From: CAWIVH01 sp963839475
GTDB lineage: Bacteria > Acidobacteriota > UBA6911
Reading direction: 5' to 3'
DNA: 64,000 nt
NCBI GenBank assembly: GCA_963839475.1
Contig: CAWIVH010000013.1
Coordinates: 434,001 to 498,000, forward strand
Below, in pieces: positions 36,281 through 46,100 of the stretch. The stretch's first letter is position 1. Each line of letters begins with the position of its first letter. The translations under genes were made by a program, and so were the position numbers. Under the pieces are notes generated by a model, which was given only the letters and a program-made list of their open reading frames with translations, did not search any database and was not told the DNA's origin.

Positions 36281-37816
36281 ATGAAAATGAAATCTCTGGG
36301 TTTGCTCCTAGCTCCGATGATAGCGATGACAGTGTTTGGCGGCTACGCCGGAAATCAAGCCGTGCGTGGCTTAGCTCAGCCCCGGGCGAAAGATCAGGCT
36401 GCTGCCCAGGAGTCTTTGCTGTTCCCCAAGGATAACTATACCTTGGAATCCAAAACGGTGAGAACTTCAACGGGTGAAAGGAAAGTCACCTATCGCCTTT
36501 ATCAGCATATTCCCTACGTTGCGAACCCGGTGGACAAGGATTATCAGAGCCTGAATATCAGCGTTCCCATTAAGATCGATGACGCAACGGTCGACGCTAT
36601 GAACGCCCCCATTCTCTTTACCATTGCGGTTGGCGGCTATTTATCGGTGAATAACGCGGGTCGCAGCGGCATGGGCGGCCCTCCCGGGGGTGGCAGAATG
36701 GGCGGTCCCCCCGGCGGGAATAGCAGAGTCAGCGGCAACCGGGATCTGGCCCTTGTTGCCGGCTATGTTGTCGTATCGCCAGGCTGCCGCGGCCGTGACA
36801 ACAGGGCCGCCGACGGTACTTACTATGGCAAGGCACCTGCTGCCATCGTGGATCTAAAGGCTGCTGTTCGTTATATTCGCCACAACAAGGGTATCATGCC
36901 CGGCAATGCCAACTGGATCATTTCGACCGGCGTCAGCGCAGGCGGCGCGATCTCGGCGCTGCTTGGTGCTTCCGGCAACAGTCTTATGTACGATGCCTAT
37001 CTCAAGGAGATCGGTGCCGCCGAGGGGAATGACGACATCTTTGCCAGCGCCTGTTTCTGTCCCATCATGGATTTGGAAAACGCTGACGGCGCGTATGAGT
37101 GGATGTACGGCACCACGCCAACCAGATCCGGCCCGGTAAACCAGGAGCTTTCAAGACAGCTGAAAGACGCTTTCAGCGTATACCAGGCATCTCTGAACCT
37201 TAAGGGCCAAAACAGCTTTGGAATTATCACTGCAGATAACTACGCCAAATACCTTCTCCAATATTACCTGATCCCATCGGCGAACAAGTTCCTGAGAGGA
37301 TTGGATGACGAAAAACGCAAAGAATATCTGGGAAATAACAAATGGATCAAATGGACTGACAGCGGAGCCACGTTTACCTTCCCAGACTATGTCGCGCACG
37401 TCGGCAGAATGAAAGGTCTTCCAGCCTTTGACGATTTCGACATGAAGCAACCCGAGCCTATCGAGTTCGGCAGCAAGACCACCGACGCCAGGCACTTCAC
37501 CAATTTCAGCTTGCAGCAAGCCACGGGTGACAAGAGCGCAAGGATTGAGCGAGACCTGCAAACGCTTGTGAATATGATGAATCCGATGTACTTCATCGGC
37601 CAGAATAACAGCGGCTGCGCCAAGTACTGGTGGATACGCCACGGTACCTCCGACAATCACACTTCACAAACGGTGATCAGTAACCTGGCCATAAGCCTTG
37701 AGAATCGGAACAAGAATGTGAATGCCTGGCTATATTGGGATGCGGGGCACGGCGCGGATCAGGATCCGGAGGATTTCATCGCCTGGATTGGAAAAATCAC
37801 CGGTTTTACCCGCTAG
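36281..37816 (+). CDS. Tannase-like (subtype B) alpha/beta-hydrolase, secreted
   Basis: A 511-residue secreted hydrolase. The first 25 residues look like a signal peptide. The nucleophile elbow GVSAGGA places Ser219 as catalytic. The partner residues probably lie in RHGTSDNHTS (Asp) and AGHGADQDPEDF (His), the pattern of tannases that hydrolyse galloyl esters. Another family-typical segment is CFCPIMDLENADGAYEWMYG. A Gly/Met/Pro-rich insert at about residues 128-152 (GMGGPPGGG, repeated once) is unusual and probably disordered. The gene has no partner transporter next to it. It could attack gallotannins or related plant esters, fitting the other polysaccharide and glycoside genes here. Confidence 0.85.
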   Translation: MKMKSLGLLLAPMIAMTVFGGYAGNQAVRGLAQPRAKDQAAAQESLLFPKDNYTLESKTVRTSTGERKVTYRLYQHIPYVANPVDKDYQSLNISVPIKIDDATVDAMNAPILFTIAVGGYLSVNNAGRSGMGGPPGGGRMGGPPGGNSRVSGNRDLALVAGYVVVSPGCRGRDNRAADGTYYGKAPAAIVDLKAAVRYIRHNKGIMPGNANWIISTGVSAGGAISALLGASGNSLMYDAYLKEIGAAEGNDDIFASACFCPIMDLENADGAYEWMYGTTPTRSGPVNQELSRQLKDAFSVYQASLNLKGQNSFGIITADNYAKYLLQYYLIPSANKFLRGLDDEKRKEYLGNNKWIKWTDSGATFTFPDYVAHVGRMKGLPAFDDFDMKQPEPIEFGSKTTDARHFTNFSLQQATGDKSARIERDLQTLVNMMNPMYFIGQNNSGCAKYWWIRHGTSDNHTSQTVISNLAISLENRNKNVNAWLYWDAGHGADQDPEDFIAWIGKITGFTR

Positions 37817-37854
37817 CGACGACGCTGCGTTCGCCTGTCAAGACACTGAATCCT

Positions 37855-38250
37855 TCAAACCCGGAATCGATATTTTGGGAGATCCGCAACGGTTCCTTGC
37901 AGCTTCTCGCCTTTTCGAATCCTATCGAGCCATCCCTGCACTTCGTTGCGCAGGTCAGAAACGTTCATCCCGAGGAAGGACTCGCCATATTCCGAAAGCT
38001 TCTTCATGCCCTTGTCCAGTTGGCTTTCTCCGCCGATCAGATTTCCATTTCTCAAATGGTAAAAGCCGACCGCGATGTGTATCAGCCCCTGGAGAAAGTT
38101 GCGCGCTGGGCCCCTCGTGCCGCGCCACGCCTCCTCGAGGGTGTCGTGGCACTCGAAAAACTTCCCGGAATTGAACTCCTCAGCACCCTTGAGGATTTCA
38201 CGAAACATGTCGGCATCGGGTTTTGAATACTCAGTTTTTGAATCCAGCAT
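37855..38250 (-). CDS. DUF309 family protein
   Basis: A 131-residue all-helical protein matching DUF309: GAEEFNSGKFFECHDTLEEAW near the start, then RNFLQGLIHIAVGFYHLRNGN and GESQLDKGMKKL. The His/Glu/Cys pattern (FECHDTLEEAW) is strictly conserved in the family and suggests a metal or substrate site, but no reaction is known. Length agrees with the family (about 120-150). It converges on the esterase gene (39 bases between stops). The gene after it on the other strand is the second Gfo/Idh oxidoreductase. Confidence 0.9.
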   Translation of the reverse strand: MLDSKTEYSKPDADMFREILKGAEEFNSGKFFECHDTLEEAWRGTRGPARNFLQGLIHIAVGFYHLRNGNLIGGESQLDKGMKKLSEYGESFLGMNVSDLRNEVQGWLDRIRKGEKLQGTVADLPKYRFRV

Positions 38251-38597
38251 GATTTTGAGAAATCCTAGAACATAATGGTTGAGTCTTCAATACTTCGCCG
38301 CCCCACCGGTCACGCATCGGCTCTGATCCGGAGCTATTGCTCTGCCAGTCATTTTGTAGGAAGGCGGGATAGGAACGTCATGATCGAAATCGGAATGCCA
38401 TGGCAGCCTGCCTTAACCAGCCGTTGGATTCCATTTTCCATTACAATATCCTGTGCGGCGGCATCCTTTCCGCATAAAATCCCGTTTGTTCCGGCAAATT
38501 GATACAAGACCGGCCCTCGAAAACCGAGTTTGTTCGAAGGTCTTTACGATGTTCAACAGCGGCCGGATTTTACTTTGCCTGCTTTAAGGAGACTCCT
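38251..38597. other. Intergenic region with no supported gene
   Basis: About 350 bases between the DUF309 gene and the oxidoreductase, divergently transcribed. It must carry both promoters. No coding signal, hairpin or repeat identified. Confidence 0.4.
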
Positions 38598-39833
38598 ATG
38601 TCGACCCGTCGTGAATTTATCGGAAGTATGGTGACCGGTGCAGCTGCTTTGGCTTCATCCCGCAGCTTTGCATCGAACCGCGTATCCGGAGCAAACGATC
38701 GTGTTCGGATTGGCCTGATTGGCGCCGGAGGGCGAGGCCAGGAGATTTTTAAGACTGCATTAAAATGTCCAAACACAGAGGCCGTCGCAGTCGCGGATGT
38801 TTTCACCGATCGCCTCGAACAAGTCCAGAAGTACTCCCCTTCGATCAAGACATACAGGGATTTCCGGCAGCTTCTCGATGATAAATCCATCGATGCGGTG
38901 TTGATTGCGACACCTCAGCATCTTCACTCCTTGAACTTTGTGGCTGCAATTCAAGCGGGAAAAGACATCTATCAGGAAAAAACGATGGCCTTCAGCCCCG
39001 ATCATGCCAGGAGCATGAAAAAGGCTATGCAGGGCGCGAGCCGGATTGTCCAGATTGGAATCCAATCGACAAGCGGCCCGGCTGTTCAGGAGGCGAGCGA
39101 ATCGCTTCGTCAGGAGCGGATGGGAGTGATTACCTCGATTCATACGCATCATTACCGCAATGCCCCGTACGGGGGGTGGAAACGAAAGATTCCGCAAAAT
39201 TGCGATCCTCAACATTTCGACTGGAATGCCTTCCAAGGCGATGCGAAAAAATTCCCATTTGATGCGAACCGGGCGATTAACTGGCGCTTTTACTGGGAGT
39301 ATTCGGGCGGCAATGTCTTTGAAAACATGGTTCACCAAGTCGGTTTCTGGTACAAATTGATGAAACTCACGATCCCGATCGACGTAACCATGACGGGTGG
39401 CAATTATCTTTCCCCGGACATGCAGGTTCCGGACACGATGAATGTCAGCATGCATCAAAGTGAAAACCTTCTCTTCACGTGGAACTCCATGTTCGGCAAT
39501 GATTACTACGGCGAATGCGATGATCTGGTCCTGGGTAACAAAGGGACTTTGCACCGGACTTCCGAGGATAAGGTTGCCTATCAGCCTCAAGGGGGGAGAA
39601 CTGCGTCCAGGGAGTCGCGGGCTGCTTCCGATAAGGCGCCGGATATCGTTGGCGGGTCCGATTCGACCTTGGCTCACATGCAAAACTTTTTCGATTGTGT
39701 CCGCAGCCGGAAGGAGCCGAATTGCCCGTTCGAAATCGGGTTCCGCTCTGCGATTGCGTGCCAGATGGCTATCGTCTCCTATCGTCAGGGGCGAAGTGTG
39801 CGCTGGGACGCGAAAGCCGAGGAAGTCGTTTAA
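38598..39833 (+). CDS. Gfo/Idh/MocA family oxidoreductase, Tat-type signal
   Basis: A 411-residue oxidoreductase different from the one at 8.9 kb. The N-terminus MSTRREFIGSMVTGAAALAS is a Tat-like signal (RREF). The Rossmann site reads GLIGAGGRGQEI, followed by ATPQHLHSLN and the family's catalytic-site region KDIYQEKTMAF, where Glu-Lys occupies the usual 'EKP' position without the Pro. The C-terminal half, with WRFYWEYSGGNVFENMVHQ, forms the substrate domain. An AAGGAGA site precedes the ATG, chosen over an upstream in-frame ATG. Substrate unknown. The variant active-site motif differs from classic members. Confidence 0.9.
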   Translation: MSTRREFIGSMVTGAAALASSRSFASNRVSGANDRVRIGLIGAGGRGQEIFKTALKCPNTEAVAVADVFTDRLEQVQKYSPSIKTYRDFRQLLDDKSIDAVLIATPQHLHSLNFVAAIQAGKDIYQEKTMAFSPDHARSMKKAMQGASRIVQIGIQSTSGPAVQEASESLRQERMGVITSIHTHHYRNAPYGGWKRKIPQNCDPQHFDWNAFQGDAKKFPFDANRAINWRFYWEYSGGNVFENMVHQVGFWYKLMKLTIPIDVTMTGGNYLSPDMQVPDTMNVSMHQSENLLFTWNSMFGNDYYGECDDLVLGNKGTLHRTSEDKVAYQPQGGRTASRESRAASDKAPDIVGGSDSTLAHMQNFFDCVRSRKEPNCPFEIGFRSAIACQMAIVSYRQGRSVRWDAKAEEVV

Positions 39834-40135
39834 GTCAATAGACGTCCCAGGCGGTCACTTGTTTTCATGCAGATAACTGCCTGGGACATTCTCGCCTTTG
39901 CCCAAGCGATCAAGATTCCATTGCCGTGAGTCCACCTTGCCCGGGACTCATCATCGGCATTCTCGTCAGGTGGTCAGGGAAGAACCATGCTGAATTGAGC
40001 AGATTGGAAAACAAGGGAATCGAAATGACATAACCCGTCATTTTGCCAGCAGGAGGTTCCATAGCAGTTCGGGCTCAAGCCACCCTCAGTTATGTTGAAT
40101 CCAAAAGCAAATATCCAGGCATTCGGGGATTCGTG
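39834..40135. other. Convergent intergenic region
   Basis: About 300 bases between the oxidoreductase and the cyclic glucan synthase, whose stops face each other. It contains the hairpin at 39844-39887 and no gene signal. Confidence 0.5.
39844..39887. terminator. Hairpin at the end of the oxidoreductase gene
   Basis: GTCCCAGGC (39844-39852) and GCCTGGGAC (39879-39887) form a perfect 9-base stem with a 26-base loop, 10 bases after the stop codon. No strong T-run follows. Confidence 0.5.
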
Positions 40136-43100
40136 TTAACGCACCATCGAAGGATTTGACTGACCAGGCATGACCTGTGTCCTCACCTCAACAATGTGCT
40201 CCTGACGGTCGTCCACCAAAGGAATGACGTTGTCGCCGCGCTTGACTCCGTCCACTGTCACCACCGTCCCATTCTGCGCGGCGGACGATTGCAGGACAGA
40301 GATGTGATAGACGGTTTCCCGGTATCGATAGTGGAGCTTGAACTCCTTCCATTCTGCAGGGAGGCACGGGGTGAAGTGCAGCTTGTCCACCTCCAAGCGC
40401 AGCCCGAGAAGAGATTCTACGATCAGTCGGTACATCCACCCGGCCGAGCCCGTGTACCAGGTCCAGCCTCCGCGACCTGTGTGCGGCGAGACAGCGTATA
40501 CGTCGGCCGCGACGACATAGGGTTCCACTTTGTAAGCGGCAATTCCCTCAGGAGATTTCGAATGGTTTACCGGATTGATGATGCCGAAAAGCTCCCATGC
40601 ACGCCGGTTGTCGCCCAGCGCGGCGAAAGCCATTGCCGCCCAGATCGCCCCATGCGTGTACTGTCCGCCATTCTCTCTCACTCCGGGAACGTACCCCTTT
40701 ATGTATCCAGGATTCAAATTCGATTTGTCGAACGGCGGGTCCAGGAGTTGGATCAGTCCATGGTCCCGGCGAACGAGACGCTTGTCCACAGCTTCCATCG
40801 CCATGCGCGAGCGCCAGGCATCACTCCCTCCGGAAAGGACAGACCAGCTTTGCGCAATCGAATCGATCTGACACTCGGGGTTGCTTGCCGATCCAAGAGG
40901 CGTGCCGTCATCGAAGTATGCGCGGCGGTACCACGCTCCATCCCAGCCATTCCGCTCTATGTTGAGTTTCACCTGAGACGCCTCGCTCAGGCAGCGATTG
41001 GCGAAGGAGTCATCGGCCCGCCCGCGGGCGACCTCTGCAAAGCGCATGAGCACTTCATACAGAAAGAATCCCAGCCAGACACTTTCCCCCCGGCCTTGCA
41101 CGCCGACAAGGTTCATGCCGTCGTTCCAGTCCCCAGAGCCTATGAGGGGCAGGCCGTGTTCACCGAATCTCAGACCTCTCTCAATCGCGCGTACACAGTG
41201 TTCATACAAACTGGCCGTTTCCCCGGACCGGCCAGGCAAATCGTAATACGAATCCTCGTCCGCGTTTACCTGGCGCCCTTCGAGAGAGGGGACGGGTTCG
41301 TCCAGCACCCCCGTATCTCCTGTAGACAATACGTAGCGGCAGGTCGTCAGCGGCAGCCAGAGGTAGTCATCCGAGCAGTGCGTCCGCACGCCCCGGCCCG
41401 AGGGGGGATGCCACCAATGAAGCACATCTCCATCCTTGAACTGATGCGCGGCAGCGCGGAGCAGGTGCTCGCGCACAAGTTGCGGCTCGGCGTGGATGAG
41501 CGCCATTGCATCCTGCAACTGATCGCGAAATCCGAAGGCTCCACCCGGTTGGTAGAACGCACTTCGCGCCCAGAGGCGGCAAGCAAGAGTCTGGTACAAG
41601 AGCCAGCCGTTGGTCAGCAGATTGAGGGATTCGTCGGGGGTTTCCACATGAACGGCGCCCAGCGTGCGCTTCCAGTAATGCCACACCGCTTCGAGGGCGC
41701 GCCGCACCGCCGCCCCCCCCCGGAAGCGAATGGCCAGTTTGCTGGCGTCTTTTTCGTCTCGCCCGGCTCCGAGCCGGAAAATGAACTCGCGTTCTTCCCC
41801 GTCGGCAAGATCGAAAGGAACTTGTATCGCGGCGCAAGGATCCAGCGCGGGGCCTGTTTTCCCGGAAAGCCGCACTCGGAACATCGCCGCCGGGCTCCGA
41901 AGTGTACCATTACGCCCCAGGAATTCCGATCGATCGCAACTGATGGTCCGATTGGCGTTATCCAGGTCGAAAAAGGCGACTCGGTCCGCGAACTCTGTAC
42001 TGTAGGGGTTCCTGGCAAAGAGCGCTCCGCTGGCGGGATCGATTTCTGTGACCACATGCATGGATGATTTCGGCCGCATTTCCCCCAGCACCCATTCCAC
42101 GTATCCCGTCACAGAAAGCCGGCAGGCTCTGCCGGACTCGTTTCGCACCTTCAAGCTGGTGAACTTGACGGGGGCGTCGAGGGCCACGAAAACCTTAAGC
42201 TCCGAGCGGATGCCGCGCTCCATGTGTTCGAAGATGCTGTAGCCGAATCCATGCCGGCTGGTATAAGGTGTCTTCCCGCGGCTCGGCAGGGGTGTTGGGG
42301 ACCAGCAGTGACCCCTTTCTTCATCGCGGATATAGAAGGCCTCTCCGCTCGGATCACTGACGGGATCGTTGTTCCAGGGGGTAAGCCGGAACTCGTGGGC
42401 GTTTTCGTTCCAGGTGCAGGCAGAGCCGCTCTCCGAAACCACGGTCCCGAACTGTGGATTTGCGAGGACATTCACCCATGGGGCCGGCGTCATCTGTCCG
42501 TCCTCGGTGGTGATAACGTATTCACGGCCATCAGAGGTGAATCCGCCTAGTCCGTTGAAGAAGATCAGATCGCGGCGTGGCGATGCAGTGGCCGCGCGAG
42601 TCTCCGAGCGGCCGGGTCGGTTCGGCACAAAGCGCGGGACCGGTACATCCGCGGGGCGGCGATGATTGACCTGGTCTGCCAGCGATCCCCGACTGTCGGT
42701 GATGATGACGCGTGCAACCGATTCGAGCAGGATGCGATCTTCGTTCGATATTTGCTCCGCATTCCTGATGAAGATGCCTCCGGGCCGATTTGTCACGTTG
42801 GCTTCGATACCCGCGGCAACCAGACCCATAATCTGGTCGTGAAGCAGCTGCCGGTAGCCGGCATGATCTTCGTTCCAGATCACCAGGTCGACCGAGAGCC
42901 CCTTCAGACGCCAGTAGGCGTGCGCTTGAACGAGCTGGCGTATAAGATCGATATTGGCCGCATCTCCAATTCTTACCAGCACGATCGGCAGATCGCCGGA
43001 GATGGAGTAACCCCAAAGACCTGATTGCCCACGACGATTTTTTACAAGGACGCCCGGGTCAGCGCGCAGAGTGGAATTGGCGTACAGGATGGAGTTGGCC

Positions 43101-46100
43101 ATGCGTCCATAGAGTTGAGCATCCGATTCTGTGGCGTTGATCTGCCGCAAGCCCACCTGGCTATGCGTCCAGGCAAGTTCAAAAACCCGATCCGCCAGAT
43201 GGCGATCCTGGTATCTCTCAACCAGCGCCAGGCATCCGTCTCGGGTTTCACCGATGCCGGAAACGTAATTCACTGACGCCGATTGTTCCGGATCGAGCGT
43301 TATCCGGCATCGGATCGCGACTATCGGATCGAGAATGGAGCCCTGGCGGCCCGAGAGATCGACCGGACCGTTCATCGATTGCGGGTTGGCGACGGTGTTT
43401 CCCCGGCCGATGAACTGGGAGCGGTCTGTTTCATAAGAGATTCTCCCGATGTCCACACCATGGACACCCAAAAGATGGAACATCCATGGAGTCGGCTCTT
43501 CGAGAGAGCGCGGCCGGCGGGTACATAGAATCGCCCTGTGGCGGTTGACAATCTCACTCTGAACAAAGAGATTGCTGAAGGCCGGATGGAGCGCATCAGA
43601 TTCCGGCGAAGCGAGAACTACTTCCGCGTAGCTCGTGAGTTCGATGACTCTGCGGGTCCGGGAACGGTTGGTTACTGTGACCCGGCGCAGCTCGATGTCA
43701 TCCTCAGGCGACACCGCGATTTCCGTGTGGGTGTCGATATCGTGATCCCGGCGCCGAAACTCCGCGCGCGCCTCCGAAAAAATCGCCTCGTACTTCTCAG
43801 CCCCCTTGCGCGTCGGATGATATGCCGTGGACCAGATTTCCCCGCTTGCAATGTCCCGGATGTAGCAGAACATGCCCCAGTTGTCGCAGGTGCTGTCTTC
43901 GCGCCACCGTGTGACCGCGAGATTCTTCCAGCGGCTGTAGCCTCCGCCTGCATTCGTCACCATCAAGTGGTATCTGCCGTTCGAAAGCAGCTGCACCTCC
44001 GGTATGGCAGAGTCGGGGCTGCCGAATACCCGGATCGGAGTTTCCGGACCGCCGGAAATCCGACGCGATTCCGAAAGCTCGTCTTCAGGAGAAAAGAACG
44101 CGGTCGCCTTAGGAATCCGTTCCTGCAGCAAAAGCATGGTTGCCTGGAACAACGGATCGGACTCGAATCGCCTCTGCATCGGACGCTCCAGCAGCAGAAA
44201 GGCTAGAGAAAGCAGGCTCATCCCCTGATGATGCGCCATAAAAGACCGAACAACCGTGTGACTTTGGCCGCGGGGCTGATGCGACGGCGTATAGTCAATG
44301 GCTTCATAAAAGCCATATCTTCCTTCAAATCCGCCTTCGGCAAGTCGTTGCAGATTGCGGCACGCCTCCTCAGGCGCGACCATCAGCGCCAGTGTGCTGG
44401 CATACGGTGCAACCACCAAATCCTCGGCCAGTCCCCGCCTGATCCCAAGACCCGGGACACCAAATGCGCGGTATTGGTAGTTGAGATGGACGTCGATAGC
44501 GTTGTAACCGGATTCCGAAATACCCCAGGGTACCCCCCGCATTTTGCCATACTCAATCTGCCGGTTCACGACCGCCTTGCAGGTTTGATCCAGCAATGTG
44601 TTCTCATAAGACGGCATTACCAGCAGCGGCATGAGGTATTCGAACATCGATCCGCCCCACGAAAGGAGGATAGGGTCGCCGCCGGTAGTAGTGAGTAGAC
44701 GCCCCAGGGCAAACCAGCTCTCCTGAGGTAGTTGCCCCTGGGCGATCGTGACGAAGCTGGCCAATCTCGCCTCCGAAGCCAAAAGGTCGTAATAGCTTGA
44801 ATCGAGTCGGCGGGCGGTCACGTTATATCCTATCGCCAGTAAGTGACGGGCCTTGTCATAAAGGAAATCAAATTCCATGCGAGAGAATTCATTCGCGCGC
44901 AACGCGAGCTCCCCGATGGCTGCGATCCTTTCATGGGCAAGGCGGGAAGCTTCGAGGATGCAGGGTCGAAGCTTCCCGAACCAGGCCTTCTCCTCCTCAT
45001 TTCCCCCCGTCTGGAGCCGGGCCTCGATCACCGGTAGCAGTTCAGCCTCAAATCCTGCCAGTTCGTGCAGGGTAGGTATCTTTTCGAGTGCAGAGATTTC
45101 CTGGACCGGATTCTTTTCGGGCAGCAGCGGAGCCCAGGGTGCGAGTAACATAAGTTCTTCGAGCGCTCCCTGGCATTGCCGGGCGAGGGCATTCGCCCAC
45201 CACTTCGCCTGCCTCCCGGCGTCGAGATCGAGAGCGCGCACCAGTGCTGCGGAGGATTTTTCCAGCCGGCTCAGGTACTGTCGTGCTGCACTTAGGGTCG
45301 TCGGCCTCGGGGCCTGTGCCAGATCCCTCCGCAGTTCGCTCAATTCGGGCGGAGCTACTCTTCCCGCAACCTCCATCAGTATTTTTAGCGTATCCTCGAA
45401 GCCATCAAAAAACCTGGGCGGCAGGATTCTCTGATCGGGAAGCTCGAGCAGACCTGCCCTCAGTGTGAGCAGGAGTCCGGCGAGGTTGCCACTGTCAACC
45501 GAAGAAACGTAGGCAGGCAGAAGCGGCTGCAATGATAATGTGTCGTACCAGTTGTAAAAATGACCCCTATACCGCTCCAGGATCCCCATCGTGCCGAAGG
45601 CATTCTCCGTGCGCTCGAGGAGCTGCCTCGCCGGAATGTAGCCGAAATCGTAAGCCGACAGATTTGCGAGCAGTGCAAGCCCCATATTGGTGGGCGACGT
45701 GCGATGGCCAATGATTTCAAGCGGATGCTCTTGAAAGTTATCGGGCGGCAGCCAATGGTCATCCGGCCCGACAAAAATCTCGAAGAACGACCAGGTCTTA
45801 CGCGAAAGCCTTCGCAGGAAGTAAGTCTGTTCAGTCGACAGCTTCGCCTCCCGGCGCGCAAGCGGGCGGCTGATCCACCAGGCGATGGCAGGGGAGGCAA
45901 ACCAGAGACCCAGTATCGGGACAGACGCCGCCAGCGCGGCAGGTCTATAGAGTGCCAGATATATTCCCGTCGCAGTGGCCAAGGCGGGTGCGAACCACAT
46001 ATATCTGCAGGAGGCGAAAAGGCTGGAGCGGGCATTGCGGTCAGGATCGGTCGACAGACTCCATTCGAGCAGTCGCCGATGTGTGATAAGCATCCTCACG

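Noticed and set aside
40196..42067. A 623-residue plus-strand reading frame opposite the cyclic glucan synthase
   Set aside because: It is an antisense shadow of the GH94 region, has no ribosome-binding site and no family signal.
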